A DNA stretch of 64,000 bases from Chromobacterium alticapitis (GTDB lineage Bacteria; Pseudomonadota; Gammaproteobacteria; Burkholderiales; Chromobacteriaceae), in the NCBI RefSeq assembly GCF_002924365.1, contig NZ_PQWB01000036.1, positions 1 to 64,000 of the forward strand, read 5' to 3'. Shown piece after piece: positions 27,621-36,162 of this stretch. Made by a program: the position numbers and the translations under genes. The stretch's first letter is position 1. Each line of letters opens with the position of its first letter. The notes under the pieces are model-generated. The model was not told the DNA's origin. It saw only the letters and a program-made list of their open reading frames with translations, and made no database searches.

Positions 27621-27983
27621 CCGGGGACTCGCCCCGACCCAGCCTATTCATGATCGCCAAGATTGTGAATCCGCTTCGCGGATATTCTATTATATTGCCG
27701 GCCCAGCCCGGCGAGCAGGGAGGGGATATTTGCTTGGCCAAATATCCCCTCCCCCTAAAGGCCACCCTGCAAGCCTGGCCTACGGCTTCCCACCGGGGCC
27801 CGTCAGGCCCGAGTCGCGGCTGAACTCGCGATTTGCTAGCGTCAAATCGCTCAAACAGGAACCGTTTAAAACCTCGGGCCTGCCACCCGGCGGCAGGCTT
27901 GAAGGGATATTGGCACATCGCAATTGTTCGGCCCAATCAAAGAACAAGCAGAAGTATAAAGCCAAGTAACCTTGCACAGGCTA
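27621..27983. repeat. hairpin-rich intergenic element, probable interspersed repeat
   Basis: This 363-bp gap holds several perfect short inverted repeats: a 15-bp stem at 27718-27732/27739-27753, an 8-bp stem GCGATTTG/CAAATCGC near 27830-27852, and GCCTGCC/GGCAGGC near 27880-27901. A minus-strand open frame through it (27577-27936) contains phrases such as GWQARGFKRFLFERFDAS and GPRWEAVGQACRVAFRG that I recall from many short hypothetical proteins of Chromobacterium genomes. That would make it a dispersed repeat rather than a gene, but the recollection is unverified. Confidence 0.5.
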
Positions 27984-28466
27984 TTAAAATGTAACTATTT
28001 TAGGCGCGTGCTTTTTGTGGCCGCTTTTATCCGGTTTCTTTGGCTTTTGGCTACATATTTTCTTGAGCAAACTCTCACCTATAGTCTCAGGAACTATATC
28101 GGACATAGTGGGTGCAGCAGGAGCATTCCAACTACACGCGATACCTCCATCAGCCCGATAATACACGGCTGACTCTGCCCCCATTTGCAAGGAGGTACAA
28201 TTTAAAACATAGTGAACCTTAGCCGTTTGGTAGCTCTGCCCATAACACCAGGGCACTGGTGTTTGTATCACCTGCTCATGCATTTCCAGAACCCAGACTT
28301 TTACCGAATCAGTACTCCACTGCATGCTATCTTTATCGTAGCTTTCAGAAATATGGTCGCCTTCGGAACCAGTCAATCCATATAGTTCCCACTGTGCAGC
28401 ACACGCACAACTACTCCAGCTAGCAAGAATGAAAAACGTCGCCAGCATGCAAAGAGTCATCTTCAT
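27984..28466 (-). CDS. surface-adhesin-E-like exported protein
   Basis: A 160-residue protein with a signal peptide (MKMTLCMLATFFILASWSSC, cleavage near CACA-A). The mature part has the pattern of the adhesin E/CNP1-like family: WELYGLTG, YDKDSMQWSTDSVKVWVLEM, CYGQSYQTAKVHYVLNC and a Ser/Trp-rich end. It ends in a basic KPKKPDKSGHKKH tail. It is likely secreted or periplasmic, and possibly host-interacting. The local sequence is clearly more AT-rich than its neighbours, and the gene lies next to the hairpin-rich element, so recent acquisition is possible. Confidence 0.6.
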   Translation of the reverse strand: MKMTLCMLATFFILASWSSCACAAQWELYGLTGSEGDHISESYDKDSMQWSTDSVKVWVLEMHEQVIQTPVPWCYGQSYQTAKVHYVLNCTSLQMGAESAVYYRADGGIACSWNAPAAPTMSDIVPETIGESLLKKICSQKPKKPDKSGHKKHAPKIVTF

Positions 28467-28553
28467 ATGCTCACCTAAGACATCTCAAAATCAGAGTATC
28501 TTTATAGAACCAAAAAACCAATACGTCACAACAATACAGGCAATCGCTCTCAT

Positions 28554-29954
28554 TTAAATTTCGCGTATTACCATATCTTCCTTCCGCAATACCATCTCCA
28601 GCAATTTGTAGTAATCGAGATCGAAAGCCGGCTCGCCTTCCAGCTCGCCGCCATTGCGGCGGCTGCCCAAATAGCACCAGCGGTCGAACACATGCTCCAC
28701 CACATCGCCGCATACCTCGTCGCGCTCCAGCACCGCCACCGCGCCCTCGAACGGCCACGGCTTGACCTTGAGCCGTTGCAGCGCGGCCGATAAGCGCTGG
28801 TTGTGGCTGTCCGCGCCCTCCTCGCCCACGCAGGCACCGCGGCAGCGGCGGATCTGGTAAGCCGCGCAGGGCGCGCCCTTGCGGCTGGTGACCTGTTCCA
28901 CGCCCAGCACGGACTGGCATAAGCCCTGCGCCAGCGCGATTTGCGCCAGCGCCTTGCGCGCCTCCCGCGCGTGGCGGAACAGGCCGTACAAATCGGAGGT
29001 GCGGGTGAAGTCGATATCGCCGGCCGCAACCGGAACCGCCCGCATGAAGCCGTCCTCGCCTGTGCTCAGTTGCAAGGTGCACACCTCGCCCATCATCTTG
29101 GCGCGCGGATTGTGCAGCGGCAACAGCCGGCGCAGCCACTGCAGCTCCGTGAGATGCGCGCCGAACTCGCTCAGGCACTCGCGCCACTCCACCCTGGCCA
29201 CAGTCTCGTCTATTTTCACCTCATGCCGGCCCGGCTTGCGCTCGGCGAAATGGCCCAGCGTCTTGCGGTACAGATTGGGGGCGCGGCCCACGTATAAGGC
29301 TCGGCCATCCGCGCCGAACAGGGCATAGACGCCGGCGGAATCCGGCATATCCTCGATCTGCTGCTGCAGCTCGGCCGGCAGGCTGGATACTTCGGCCGGC
29401 TGCGACAACAGCGCGGCGGCCTCTCCGGCCACCTTGTCGCGCCCCAGCTCGCCCTCGGCGATGTGCAGGAACTGATATACCGCGTCGGCGTCCGCCAGCG
29501 CGCGATGTCGATCCGGCATGTCTATGCCGTGGCGTGCGATCAGACTATCCAGGCTGTGCTTGAAATGCTGGGGATACAGCCGCCGCGACAGTTTGACCGT
29601 GCACAGCGCGCGCGCCTGGAAGCGCAGGCCCAGGCGGCGGAATTCATTCTTCAGGAAACCGTAGTCGAAGCGGGCGTTGTGCGCCAGCAGCAGCCGGCCC
29701 TGCAAGCGCGCCAGCAAATCATCGGCCAGTTCGGAGAAAGGCGGCGCGGCGGCCACCATTTCATTGCTGATGCCGGTCATCTGTTCAATGAACTCGGGAA
29801 TGGGCTGGCCTGGGTTGACCAGCCAGGACAGGCGTTCGACGCGCTCGCCGTCCACCAGCACCAGGCCGACCTCGGTGATGCGGTCGCGGGCGATATTGCC
29901 GCCGGTGGTTTCCAGATCGACGATGGCGCAGGGCTGCGCAAACAGGGTATTCAC
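28554..29954 (-). CDS. DnaQ-like 3'-5' exonuclease fused to a UvrC/Cho-type GIY-YIG endonuclease
   Basis: A 466-residue fusion. Residues about 8-165 are a DEDDh exonuclease: AIVDLETTGG (ExoI), AHNARFDYGFL (ExoII), HRALADADAV (ExoIII). Residues about 200-290 are a GIY-YIG domain (GVYALFG...ALYVGRAPNLYRK) with TELQWLRRLLPLHNPRAK after it, as in UvrC and Cho. A cysteine group (APCAAY, RRCRGACVG) follows in the C-terminal half. It probably takes part in DNA repair, cutting a strand near a lesion and trimming it. Similar fusions are known in proteobacteria. It is a single gene; a tRNA promoter lies on the other side. Confidence 0.85.
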   Translation of the reverse strand: MNTLFAQPCAIVDLETTGGNIARDRITEVGLVLVDGERVERLSWLVNPGQPIPEFIEQMTGISNEMVAAAPPFSELADDLLARLQGRLLLAHNARFDYGFLKNEFRRLGLRFQARALCTVKLSRRLYPQHFKHSLDSLIARHGIDMPDRHRALADADAVYQFLHIAEGELGRDKVAGEAAALLSQPAEVSSLPAELQQQIEDMPDSAGVYALFGADGRALYVGRAPNLYRKTLGHFAERKPGRHEVKIDETVARVEWRECLSEFGAHLTELQWLRRLLPLHNPRAKMMGEVCTLQLSTGEDGFMRAVPVAAGDIDFTRTSDLYGLFRHAREARKALAQIALAQGLCQSVLGVEQVTSRKGAPCAAYQIRRCRGACVGEEGADSHNQRLSAALQRLKVKPWPFEGAVAVLERDEVCGDVVEHVFDRWCYLGSRRNGGELEGEPAFDLDYYKLLEMVLRKEDMVIREI

Positions 29955-30075
29955 TCTCGCTTCGCTTTCATGGACGCGGCCCGCCCAAACATGACAAACA
30001 GCTTAAAATGTTGGCAGGCCGCGACAGAGACAGGCGGCCAGTTTACCGGCTTTGGAAAAAAAATCATACGAGGTG

Positions 30076-30104
30076 TTGACAGCGCATTCCCCTATCTATA
30101 TTAT
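30076..30104 (+). promoter_or_regulatory. sigma-70 promoter of the Arg-Glu tRNA operon
   Basis: A perfect -35 TTGACA (30076-30081), a 17-base spacer and a -10 TATTAT (30099-30104). The predicted start, about 30111, is some 30 bases upstream of the first tRNA. Confidence 0.8.
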
Positions 30105-30141
30105 CCGTCCTCTCGCAAGACACAACGTCTCGCGAAACAGT

Positions 30142-30218
30142 GCACCCGTAGCTCAGTTGGATAGAGTATCTGGCTACGAACCAGAGGGTCGGGCGTTCGA
30201 ATCGCTCCGGGTGCACCA
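30142..30218 (+). tRNA. tRNA-Arg (ACG)
   Basis: A 77-base cloverleaf with encoded CCA. The acceptor GCACCCG pairs with CGGGTGC. Anticodon loop CTACGAA gives ACG, whose A is normally converted to inosine to read CGU, CGC and CGA. T arm GTTCGAATC. First gene of a four-tRNA tandem. Confidence 0.95.
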
Positions 30219-30223
30219 GGCAT

Positions 30224-30298
30224 GTCCCTATAGTTTAGCGGTTAGAACACCGCCCTTTCACGGCGGTAGCCGGGGTTCGATTCCCCGTGGGGACGCCA
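30224..30298 (+). tRNA. tRNA-Glu (TTC)
   Basis: 75 bases with encoded CCA. Acceptor GTCCCTA/TGGGGAC; anticodon loop CTTTCAC gives TTC; T arm GGGTTCGATTCCC. It lies 5 bases after the first tRNA-Arg. Confidence 0.95.
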
Positions 30299-30305
30299 AC
30301 AATAT

Positions 30306-30382
30306 GCACCCGTAGCTCAGTTGGATAGAGTATCTGGCTACGAACCAGAGGGTCGGGCGTTCGAATCGCTCCGGGTGCACCA
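30306..30382 (+). tRNA. tRNA-Arg (ACG), second copy
   Basis: Identical in sequence to the copy at 30142-30218. It starts 7 bases after the first tRNA-Glu. Together with the following tRNA-Glu it forms a duplicate of the first pair and is part of the inverted repeat with 43281-43476. Confidence 0.95.
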
Positions 30383-30385
30383 GCT

Positions 30386-30460
30386 GTCCCTATAGTTTAG
30401 CGGTTAGAACACCGCCCTTTCACGGCGGTAGCCGGGGTTCGATTCCCCGTGGGGACGCCA
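30386..30460 (+). tRNA. tRNA-Glu (TTC), second copy
   Basis: Identical to the copy at 30224-30298, separated from the preceding tRNA-Arg by three bases (GCT). The same GCT spacer is found in the inverted copy near 43.4 kb. A terminator follows. Confidence 0.95.
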
Positions 30461-30466
30461 GGATTC

Positions 30467-30501
30467 AAAAAAGCCCAGCATTTCACAATGCTGGGCTTTT
30501 T
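30467..30501 (+). terminator. terminator of the tRNA operon
   Basis: The stem GCCCAGCATT (30473-30482) pairs with AATGCTGGGC (30487-30496), flanked by AAAAAA and TTTTTG, so it can work on both strands. It also faces the 3' end of the leftward permease gene 40 bp away. Confidence 0.9.
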
Positions 30502-30540
30502 GTTTTTCCAAACAGAAAAGGCGGCCTGAACCGCCCTTCG

Positions 30541-32979
30541 CTATCCGCGCAAGGCCATCTCCGGCCGCAGCCGCAACGCCGCGAGCAAATGCCGCCACAC
30601 CGCCAGCAGGCACAATGCCAGCGCCAGCAGCAGCGTCCAGCCCCCTATCGGCGCCCTAGCGACGAAACCATCCAGATAATGGCGGATAAACAACCAGGCC
30701 GGCGGCAAGGCCAACAGGGCGCTGGCAGCCAGCACCAGCGCGAACTCCCGGCCGATCAGCCTAGCGATCGCCAATCCATCCGCCCCGTACAGCTTGCGCA
30801 GCACCACCTCGCGCGCCATGCGCTGCACCGAATAAGCAGACAAGACATAAATGCCGAAGGCGGCGATCAGCATCGCGATGGCCGAGGCGATGGCCAACAG
30901 CTGCGCGGCGCGGATGTCCTGGCCATAACGCTTGTCCAGCTGCTGCTTCGCGCTGATGGGCTGCAAGGGATAATCCGGGAAGAAGCGCGGCCACAGCCCC
31001 GCCAGTGCCTGCCGCATGGCGGTCTCGCTGCCTTGGTAACGGATGGCCAGCGTGTTGGCATAGCGGTTCTTCGGTCCGATGGAGAAATACAGCATAGGGA
31101 TGGCGCGCTCGCGCGAGGTTTGCTCGGCGATGTCGGCCACCACGGCGCTGATCGCCTTCTTCCCGCCATCGAACATATCCGACTCCACCACCCGCCCCAC
31201 GGCCTGCTGCGGCGATGCGAAGCCCAAGCGATGCGCCGCCGATTCGGAGATAATCAGCCCCTCGCCGCCCGCAGCCGTTCCATTGGCGTCGCATACTGCC
31301 GCGCTGCGCCCGGCCAGCAAGGGCAGGCGATAGGTTTGCAGAAAGCCGCAATCCACCATGCGGTAGCGCATATTCTGGAAAGCGCCGCCCGCCAAACGGA
31401 AGTTATTGGAATTATTGTTTTCGCCAGCCGGCAGGCCGTCGCCATAACTGAGCGCCTGCACGCCCGGTTGCCGCAGCAAGGCCGCGCGCAAGGCCTGCCG
31501 TTGTTGCAGATCCCGCGCATTGACGTCTCCCGCCGCGACGAACAGCAAGCCATCGCGCGGAAAGCCCGCCGGCAGCCGCGCGCCATGCCAAGTCTGCCAA
31601 GCCACCGCCAGCGTCACGCCCACCAAGCCCATGGCGATGCCGAATTGCGCCACGGTCAAGCCGCGCCGCAGCCAGACGCCCTGCCGCGTCTCCTGCTGAT
31701 CGCGCCCGGCCAGCGCCTGTGTGGCGCGCACGCCGGCCGCCACCCAAGCGGGATAGAGGCCGCTCAGCGCCCCCACCTGCGCGGCGGCGGCCAGCGTCAG
31801 CAAACCGCCCTGCCAGCCGATGATGCCGGCCAATTCACGCTGCACCAGAAAGGCGAACGCAGGCAGCAACAGCCAAGCCAGCAGCAAGCCCAACGCGGCG
31901 GCGGCCAGCGCGACCAATATCGACTCCGCGACAAATTGTCCGGCCACGCGTCCCACGCCGGCGCCCAGCACCTTGCGCACGCCGATTTCGCGCTGGCGGC
32001 GAATGGCGCGCACGGTCGCCAGATTGACGTAATTGATAGCCGCCAACAGCAAGATCAACAAGCCGATGCCGGCGCAGCCCCACAGCATGAGCCGATTGCC
32101 GTGGCGATCCGGGTCCGCGCTTTGGTCCAGGTCGGCGTCCAGATAAACATCCGCCAGCTTGACCGCCGAAAAATCAAGCAAATCCCGGCCGCCCATTTTT
32201 GCCTGGATGGCCTGCAGGCTGGGATCGCGGTAGGACGGCGACTGTTTCAAGGCCTGCGACAACAAGGGGCCGGCCTCAGCCGCGTCATGGCCCGGCTTGG
32301 GCTGGAAATACAGCGAGGCGCCCCAGCTGAACCAGCTGCTGAAGAACTGCTCATGTAGAAAGTCCGGCGCCATCCGGCTGGACCTGCCCCCCAGGATCGC
32401 GTAACGCTGGGTGGCGGTGGCCGGCGGCGCGGCGACGATGGCCGCCACCGTCAAGGCCTTGCCGCCGACGGTGAAACGCTTGCCCAGCGCCTGGCGGGTG
32501 CCGAACATGGCCATGGCCTCCTCGTCGGTCAAGGCTGCGCTGTCCGGCCGCGTCAGCGCCCTTTGCAAATCGCCGGCCAAGGTTTTCACCTCGAACAGCT
32601 GAGCATAGTCCGGGTCCACCAAGCTCACCCAGCGATTGGCCACCTGCCCGCCCACGCGCACCGGCGCCTTGAAGCCAAAGGCCATGCTGACCCGCTGCGC
32701 CACGCCATGCTCGCGCAATATCTGGCCGGCGATCACAGGCGTTTCCTGCTGCCATTGATTACGCACGCCATCCATATTCGGCCTGACCTTGAGCTGATAC
32801 ACCCGCTCGCGGCCGGCGATATGCCGGTCGAACTCCATGGAATAATTCACATAGCCCAGCAGCAAGGCGCAGCAGGCGAAGCCTATGGCCAAGCCGCCTA
32901 TCACCAGCGCCGACCAGCCCGGCTCCTTGAGCAGCCAGCGCCAGCCCACCCGGAAGTCTTCCCAACGCATCATCGTCAT
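30541..32979 (-). CDS. FtsX/MacB-type ABC transporter permease (copy 1)
   Basis: An 812-residue permease. The start at the ATG at 32979 is chosen because GAGAGG lies 6 bases upstream. An N-terminal helix (SALVIGGLAIGFACCALLLGY) is followed by a periplasmic MacB_PCD-like domain (about 45-280), a three-helix FtsX domain (about 285-420, with the AIRRQREIGVRKVLGA loop), a second periplasmic domain and a final FtsX domain (VQRMAREVVLRKLYGA, about 700-800). Permeases of this size with two FtsX domains act in mechanotransmission or export of peptides and antimicrobials rather than classic import. It is the last gene of a leftward operon with a close paralogue, an ATPase and an adaptor. Confidence 0.9.
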   Translation of the reverse strand: MTMMRWEDFRVGWRWLLKEPGWSALVIGGLAIGFACCALLLGYVNYSMEFDRHIAGRERVYQLKVRPNMDGVRNQWQQETPVIAGQILREHGVAQRVSMAFGFKAPVRVGGQVANRWVSLVDPDYAQLFEVKTLAGDLQRALTRPDSAALTDEEAMAMFGTRQALGKRFTVGGKALTVAAIVAAPPATATQRYAILGGRSSRMAPDFLHEQFFSSWFSWGASLYFQPKPGHDAAEAGPLLSQALKQSPSYRDPSLQAIQAKMGGRDLLDFSAVKLADVYLDADLDQSADPDRHGNRLMLWGCAGIGLLILLLAAINYVNLATVRAIRRQREIGVRKVLGAGVGRVAGQFVAESILVALAAAALGLLLAWLLLPAFAFLVQRELAGIIGWQGGLLTLAAAAQVGALSGLYPAWVAAGVRATQALAGRDQQETRQGVWLRRGLTVAQFGIAMGLVGVTLAVAWQTWHGARLPAGFPRDGLLFVAAGDVNARDLQQRQALRAALLRQPGVQALSYGDGLPAGENNNSNNFRLAGGAFQNMRYRMVDCGFLQTYRLPLLAGRSAAVCDANGTAAGGEGLIISESAAHRLGFASPQQAVGRVVESDMFDGGKKAISAVVADIAEQTSRERAIPMLYFSIGPKNRYANTLAIRYQGSETAMRQALAGLWPRFFPDYPLQPISAKQQLDKRYGQDIRAAQLLAIASAIAMLIAAFGIYVLSAYSVQRMAREVVLRKLYGADGLAIARLIGREFALVLAASALLALPPAWLFIRHYLDGFVARAPIGGWTLLLALALCLLAVWRHLLAALRLRPEMALRG

Positions 32980-33037
32980 CGCCATCCTCTCCACGCGCCA
33001 TCTGCGCCGACCTCCCGTCGGCGCGATGGCCTCATCA

Positions 33038-35458
33038 TCAGCCCTTCAAAGCCAGCGCGGGACGCAGCCGCAACGCCGCCGCCAGATGCTTCCACACCGC
33101 CAGCGCCGCCACCAGCAGGCACAAGGCCAGCGACAGCAGCAGCGTCCACCCGCCCACCGGCGCTCGCTCGGCGAAAGCGGCCAGGTATTGCCGGATGTAC
33201 AGCCAAGCGGGAAGCAGACCGATCGCGGCGCCGGCCAGCAACACCCACAGGAACTCGCGCCCCACCAGCCTGGCGATGACGCCGTCGCCGGCGCCGTGCA
33301 GCTTGCGCAGCACCACCTCGCGCGCCATGCGCTGCACGGAATAGGCCGCGAGCACATAGATGCCGAAGGAAGCGATCAACAAGGCCACGCCCGCAGCCGC
33401 GGCCAGCAACCCCGCCTGCTTGGCGTCGGCGGCGTAACGTTGGTCCAGACGGTAACGCGCGCTTTCCATCTTCAAGGGGTAGTCGGGGAAATAACGCGGC
33501 CACAAGCCGGCTATGCTTGCGCGCATTGCCGCTTCGTCGCCCCGGAAACGGACCGACAGCACATCCGCGGAACCGCCAGCCGCCACATACATCCAAGAGC
33601 GCGCCTTCTCGCGCGCCGACTGCAGGCGAATATCCGACACCACGCCCGCCACCATGCATCCATCGCCGGCGCCTTCCGCGTTCAGCTTTCTGCCCACTGC
33701 CTGCTGCGGCATGGCATAACCCAGATCGCGCGCGGCGGACTCGCTCAGCACGCATTCGCGCCTGGCGTTGTCCTGCGGGCTCGCGCAGCCCGGCAACACA
33801 TGCCCGGCCAGCAGCCTGACGCCGTAAGTCTCCAGATAAGCGCAGCCTATGCTGCGCACCTCCAGATTGATCGAACGCTCGCCCTGCTTGATGCTGGTGA
33901 TGTTCATGGAACCGTCGGCCAGATTATTGCCGCTCAGTGCCGCCCCGCTGACGCTTGGCAAAGCCGCCACCGCGGCGCGCAGCGCTTCTCGGGCATGGCG
34001 GCTGCTGCCCGTCTCCAGAGTCAGCAAGCCTTCCACCTGGAAACCGGTGTCCAGGCGGCTGCCATACCAGGCCTGCCAGGCAATGGCCAAGGTCACGCCG
34101 CTCAGCGCCATGGCGGCGGCGAATTGCGTCACCGTCAAGCCCCGGCGCAACCAGACGCCGCGCGTCGTTTCCTGTTGATCGCGCCCAGCCAGCGCTTGCG
34201 TGGCCCGCACCCGGGATGCCACCCAGGCCGGATACGCGCCCGCCAGGCCGCCCACGCCTATCGCCGCCAGCAGGGCCAGCGCCACGCTGCCCAGCGTGAA
34301 CATCCCGTCCAGCTCCCTTTGCATCAGGAAGGCGAAGCCAGGCAACAGCAGCCACGCCAGCAGCAAACCCAGCGCCATCGCCAGCAGCGACACCAGCACG
34401 GACTCCAGCAGGAATTGTCCCGCCACTCGCGCCACGCTGGCGCCCAGCACCTTGCGCACGCCGATTTCGCGCTGGCGGCGTATCGTGCGCACCGTGGTCA
34501 GGTTGACGTAGTTGATCGCCGCCAGCAGCAGGATCAACAAACCGATGGCGGCCAGCCCCCACACTTCGCCCCGCCTCGCATGCTCGCTGTCGCCGCCCCC
34601 CACCCCGGCATCCAACCTGGGGTCCAGATACACGTCGGCCAAGGCCGCCGCGCCATACACCACCATGGGCCGGTTCTTCAGCATTTGCCGGAACTCCGGC
34701 GGCAAGCCGCGCGAAAAAGCGGAATGCTCGAAAGTTTGCTGCAGATTCGCCAATACCTGCTCGCGGGATACGCCGACGCGCGGCCGGAAATACACCTTGC
34801 CGGACACGCCGCCCCAGTTCTCCAGCATGGCCCGCGACATTTTGTCGTCCATCGCCACGAAGCGGCGCGCTGCCAGAATGGCATAACGCTGGGTGGAAGT
34901 GGACGGCGGCGCCGCCACCACGGCCGCCACCGCGACATTCTGGCCATTCACGCGCAAAGTCTTGCCGACCGCGGCCGCGCTGCCGAACAATTGCCTGGCC
35001 TTGTCGTCGGTCAGCGCCACCTGATCCGGCCGGCTCAGCGCCGCCGACAGATCGCCGGCCAGCGTCTTGACCTCAAACAGCTGGGCGAAATCAGGGTCCG
35101 CCAGCGTCACCTCCTGCATGCTGACGGACTGCCCCGCTCTCACCGCTTGCTGAACGTCCCAGGCAAGGCTGGTCCGCTCGGCCAGCCCTCCATCCCGCAT
35201 CGCCTGAACTGCCGGAAAGGGCGCGACGTTGAGCCACTTGTTGTCCATGCCCGGCAGATTGAAACGCGACTCCAATTGGTAAACCTGCCGCTTCCCTTGC
35301 AGGTGCTGGTTGTATTGCAGCGAATAGCGCGCATAGCCCAGCAGCAGGAAGCAGCAGGCGAATCCCACCGCCAGGCCAGCGATCACCAGCGCGGACCAGC
35401 CAGGCTCCTTGAGCAGCCAGCGCCAGCCGACGCGGAAGTCTTGCAAGATTTCGCTCAT
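33038..35458 (-). CDS. FtsX/MacB-type ABC transporter permease (copy 2)
   Basis: An 806-residue paralogue of the preceding permease, started at MSEILQDFRVGWRWLLKEPG (35458), which has GAGGAG before it. Both share the N-terminal RVGWRWLLKEPGWSALVI block, the IRRQREIGVRKVLGA loop and the MAREVVLRKL block. They differ widely in the periplasmic domains (SIKQGERSINLEVRSIGCAYL here), which suggests a tandem duplication followed by divergence, giving a heterodimeric permease. It lies 10 bp after the ATPase gene and 58 bp before copy 1. Confidence 0.9.
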   Translation of the reverse strand: MSEILQDFRVGWRWLLKEPGWSALVIAGLAVGFACCFLLLGYARYSLQYNQHLQGKRQVYQLESRFNLPGMDNKWLNVAPFPAVQAMRDGGLAERTSLAWDVQQAVRAGQSVSMQEVTLADPDFAQLFEVKTLAGDLSAALSRPDQVALTDDKARQLFGSAAAVGKTLRVNGQNVAVAAVVAAPPSTSTQRYAILAARRFVAMDDKMSRAMLENWGGVSGKVYFRPRVGVSREQVLANLQQTFEHSAFSRGLPPEFRQMLKNRPMVVYGAAALADVYLDPRLDAGVGGGDSEHARRGEVWGLAAIGLLILLLAAINYVNLTTVRTIRRQREIGVRKVLGASVARVAGQFLLESVLVSLLAMALGLLLAWLLLPGFAFLMQRELDGMFTLGSVALALLAAIGVGGLAGAYPAWVASRVRATQALAGRDQQETTRGVWLRRGLTVTQFAAAMALSGVTLAIAWQAWYGSRLDTGFQVEGLLTLETGSSRHAREALRAAVAALPSVSGAALSGNNLADGSMNITSIKQGERSINLEVRSIGCAYLETYGVRLLAGHVLPGCASPQDNARRECVLSESAARDLGYAMPQQAVGRKLNAEGAGDGCMVAGVVSDIRLQSAREKARSWMYVAAGGSADVLSVRFRGDEAAMRASIAGLWPRYFPDYPLKMESARYRLDQRYAADAKQAGLLAAAAGVALLIASFGIYVLAAYSVQRMAREVVLRKLHGAGDGVIARLVGREFLWVLLAGAAIGLLPAWLYIRQYLAAFAERAPVGGWTLLLSLALCLLVAALAVWKHLAAALRLRPALALKG

Positions 35459-35468
35459 GTCCGGCTCC

Positions 35469-36146
<678 letters not shown>

Positions 36147-36162
36147 CTCTATCGCTCCCTTG

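Larger units (their letters stand above)
30306..30501 (+). repeat. left arm of a large inverted repeat (tRNA-Arg, tRNA-Glu, terminator)
   Basis: This 196-base segment is nearly identical, in inverted orientation, to 43281-43476. The arms share the tRNA-Arg, the GCT spacer, the tRNA-Glu, the GATTCAAAAAA linker and the terminator stem. They differ in one base of the tRNA-Arg variable loop, the base after the Glu CCA, and the terminator loop. They bracket about 12.8 kb. Confidence 0.85.

Noticed and set aside
27577-27936. 119-codon leftward open frame in the hairpin-rich gap
   Set aside because: It overlaps the motC end, has no ribosome site or domain, and crosses several perfect inverted repeats; better seen as part of a repeat element.
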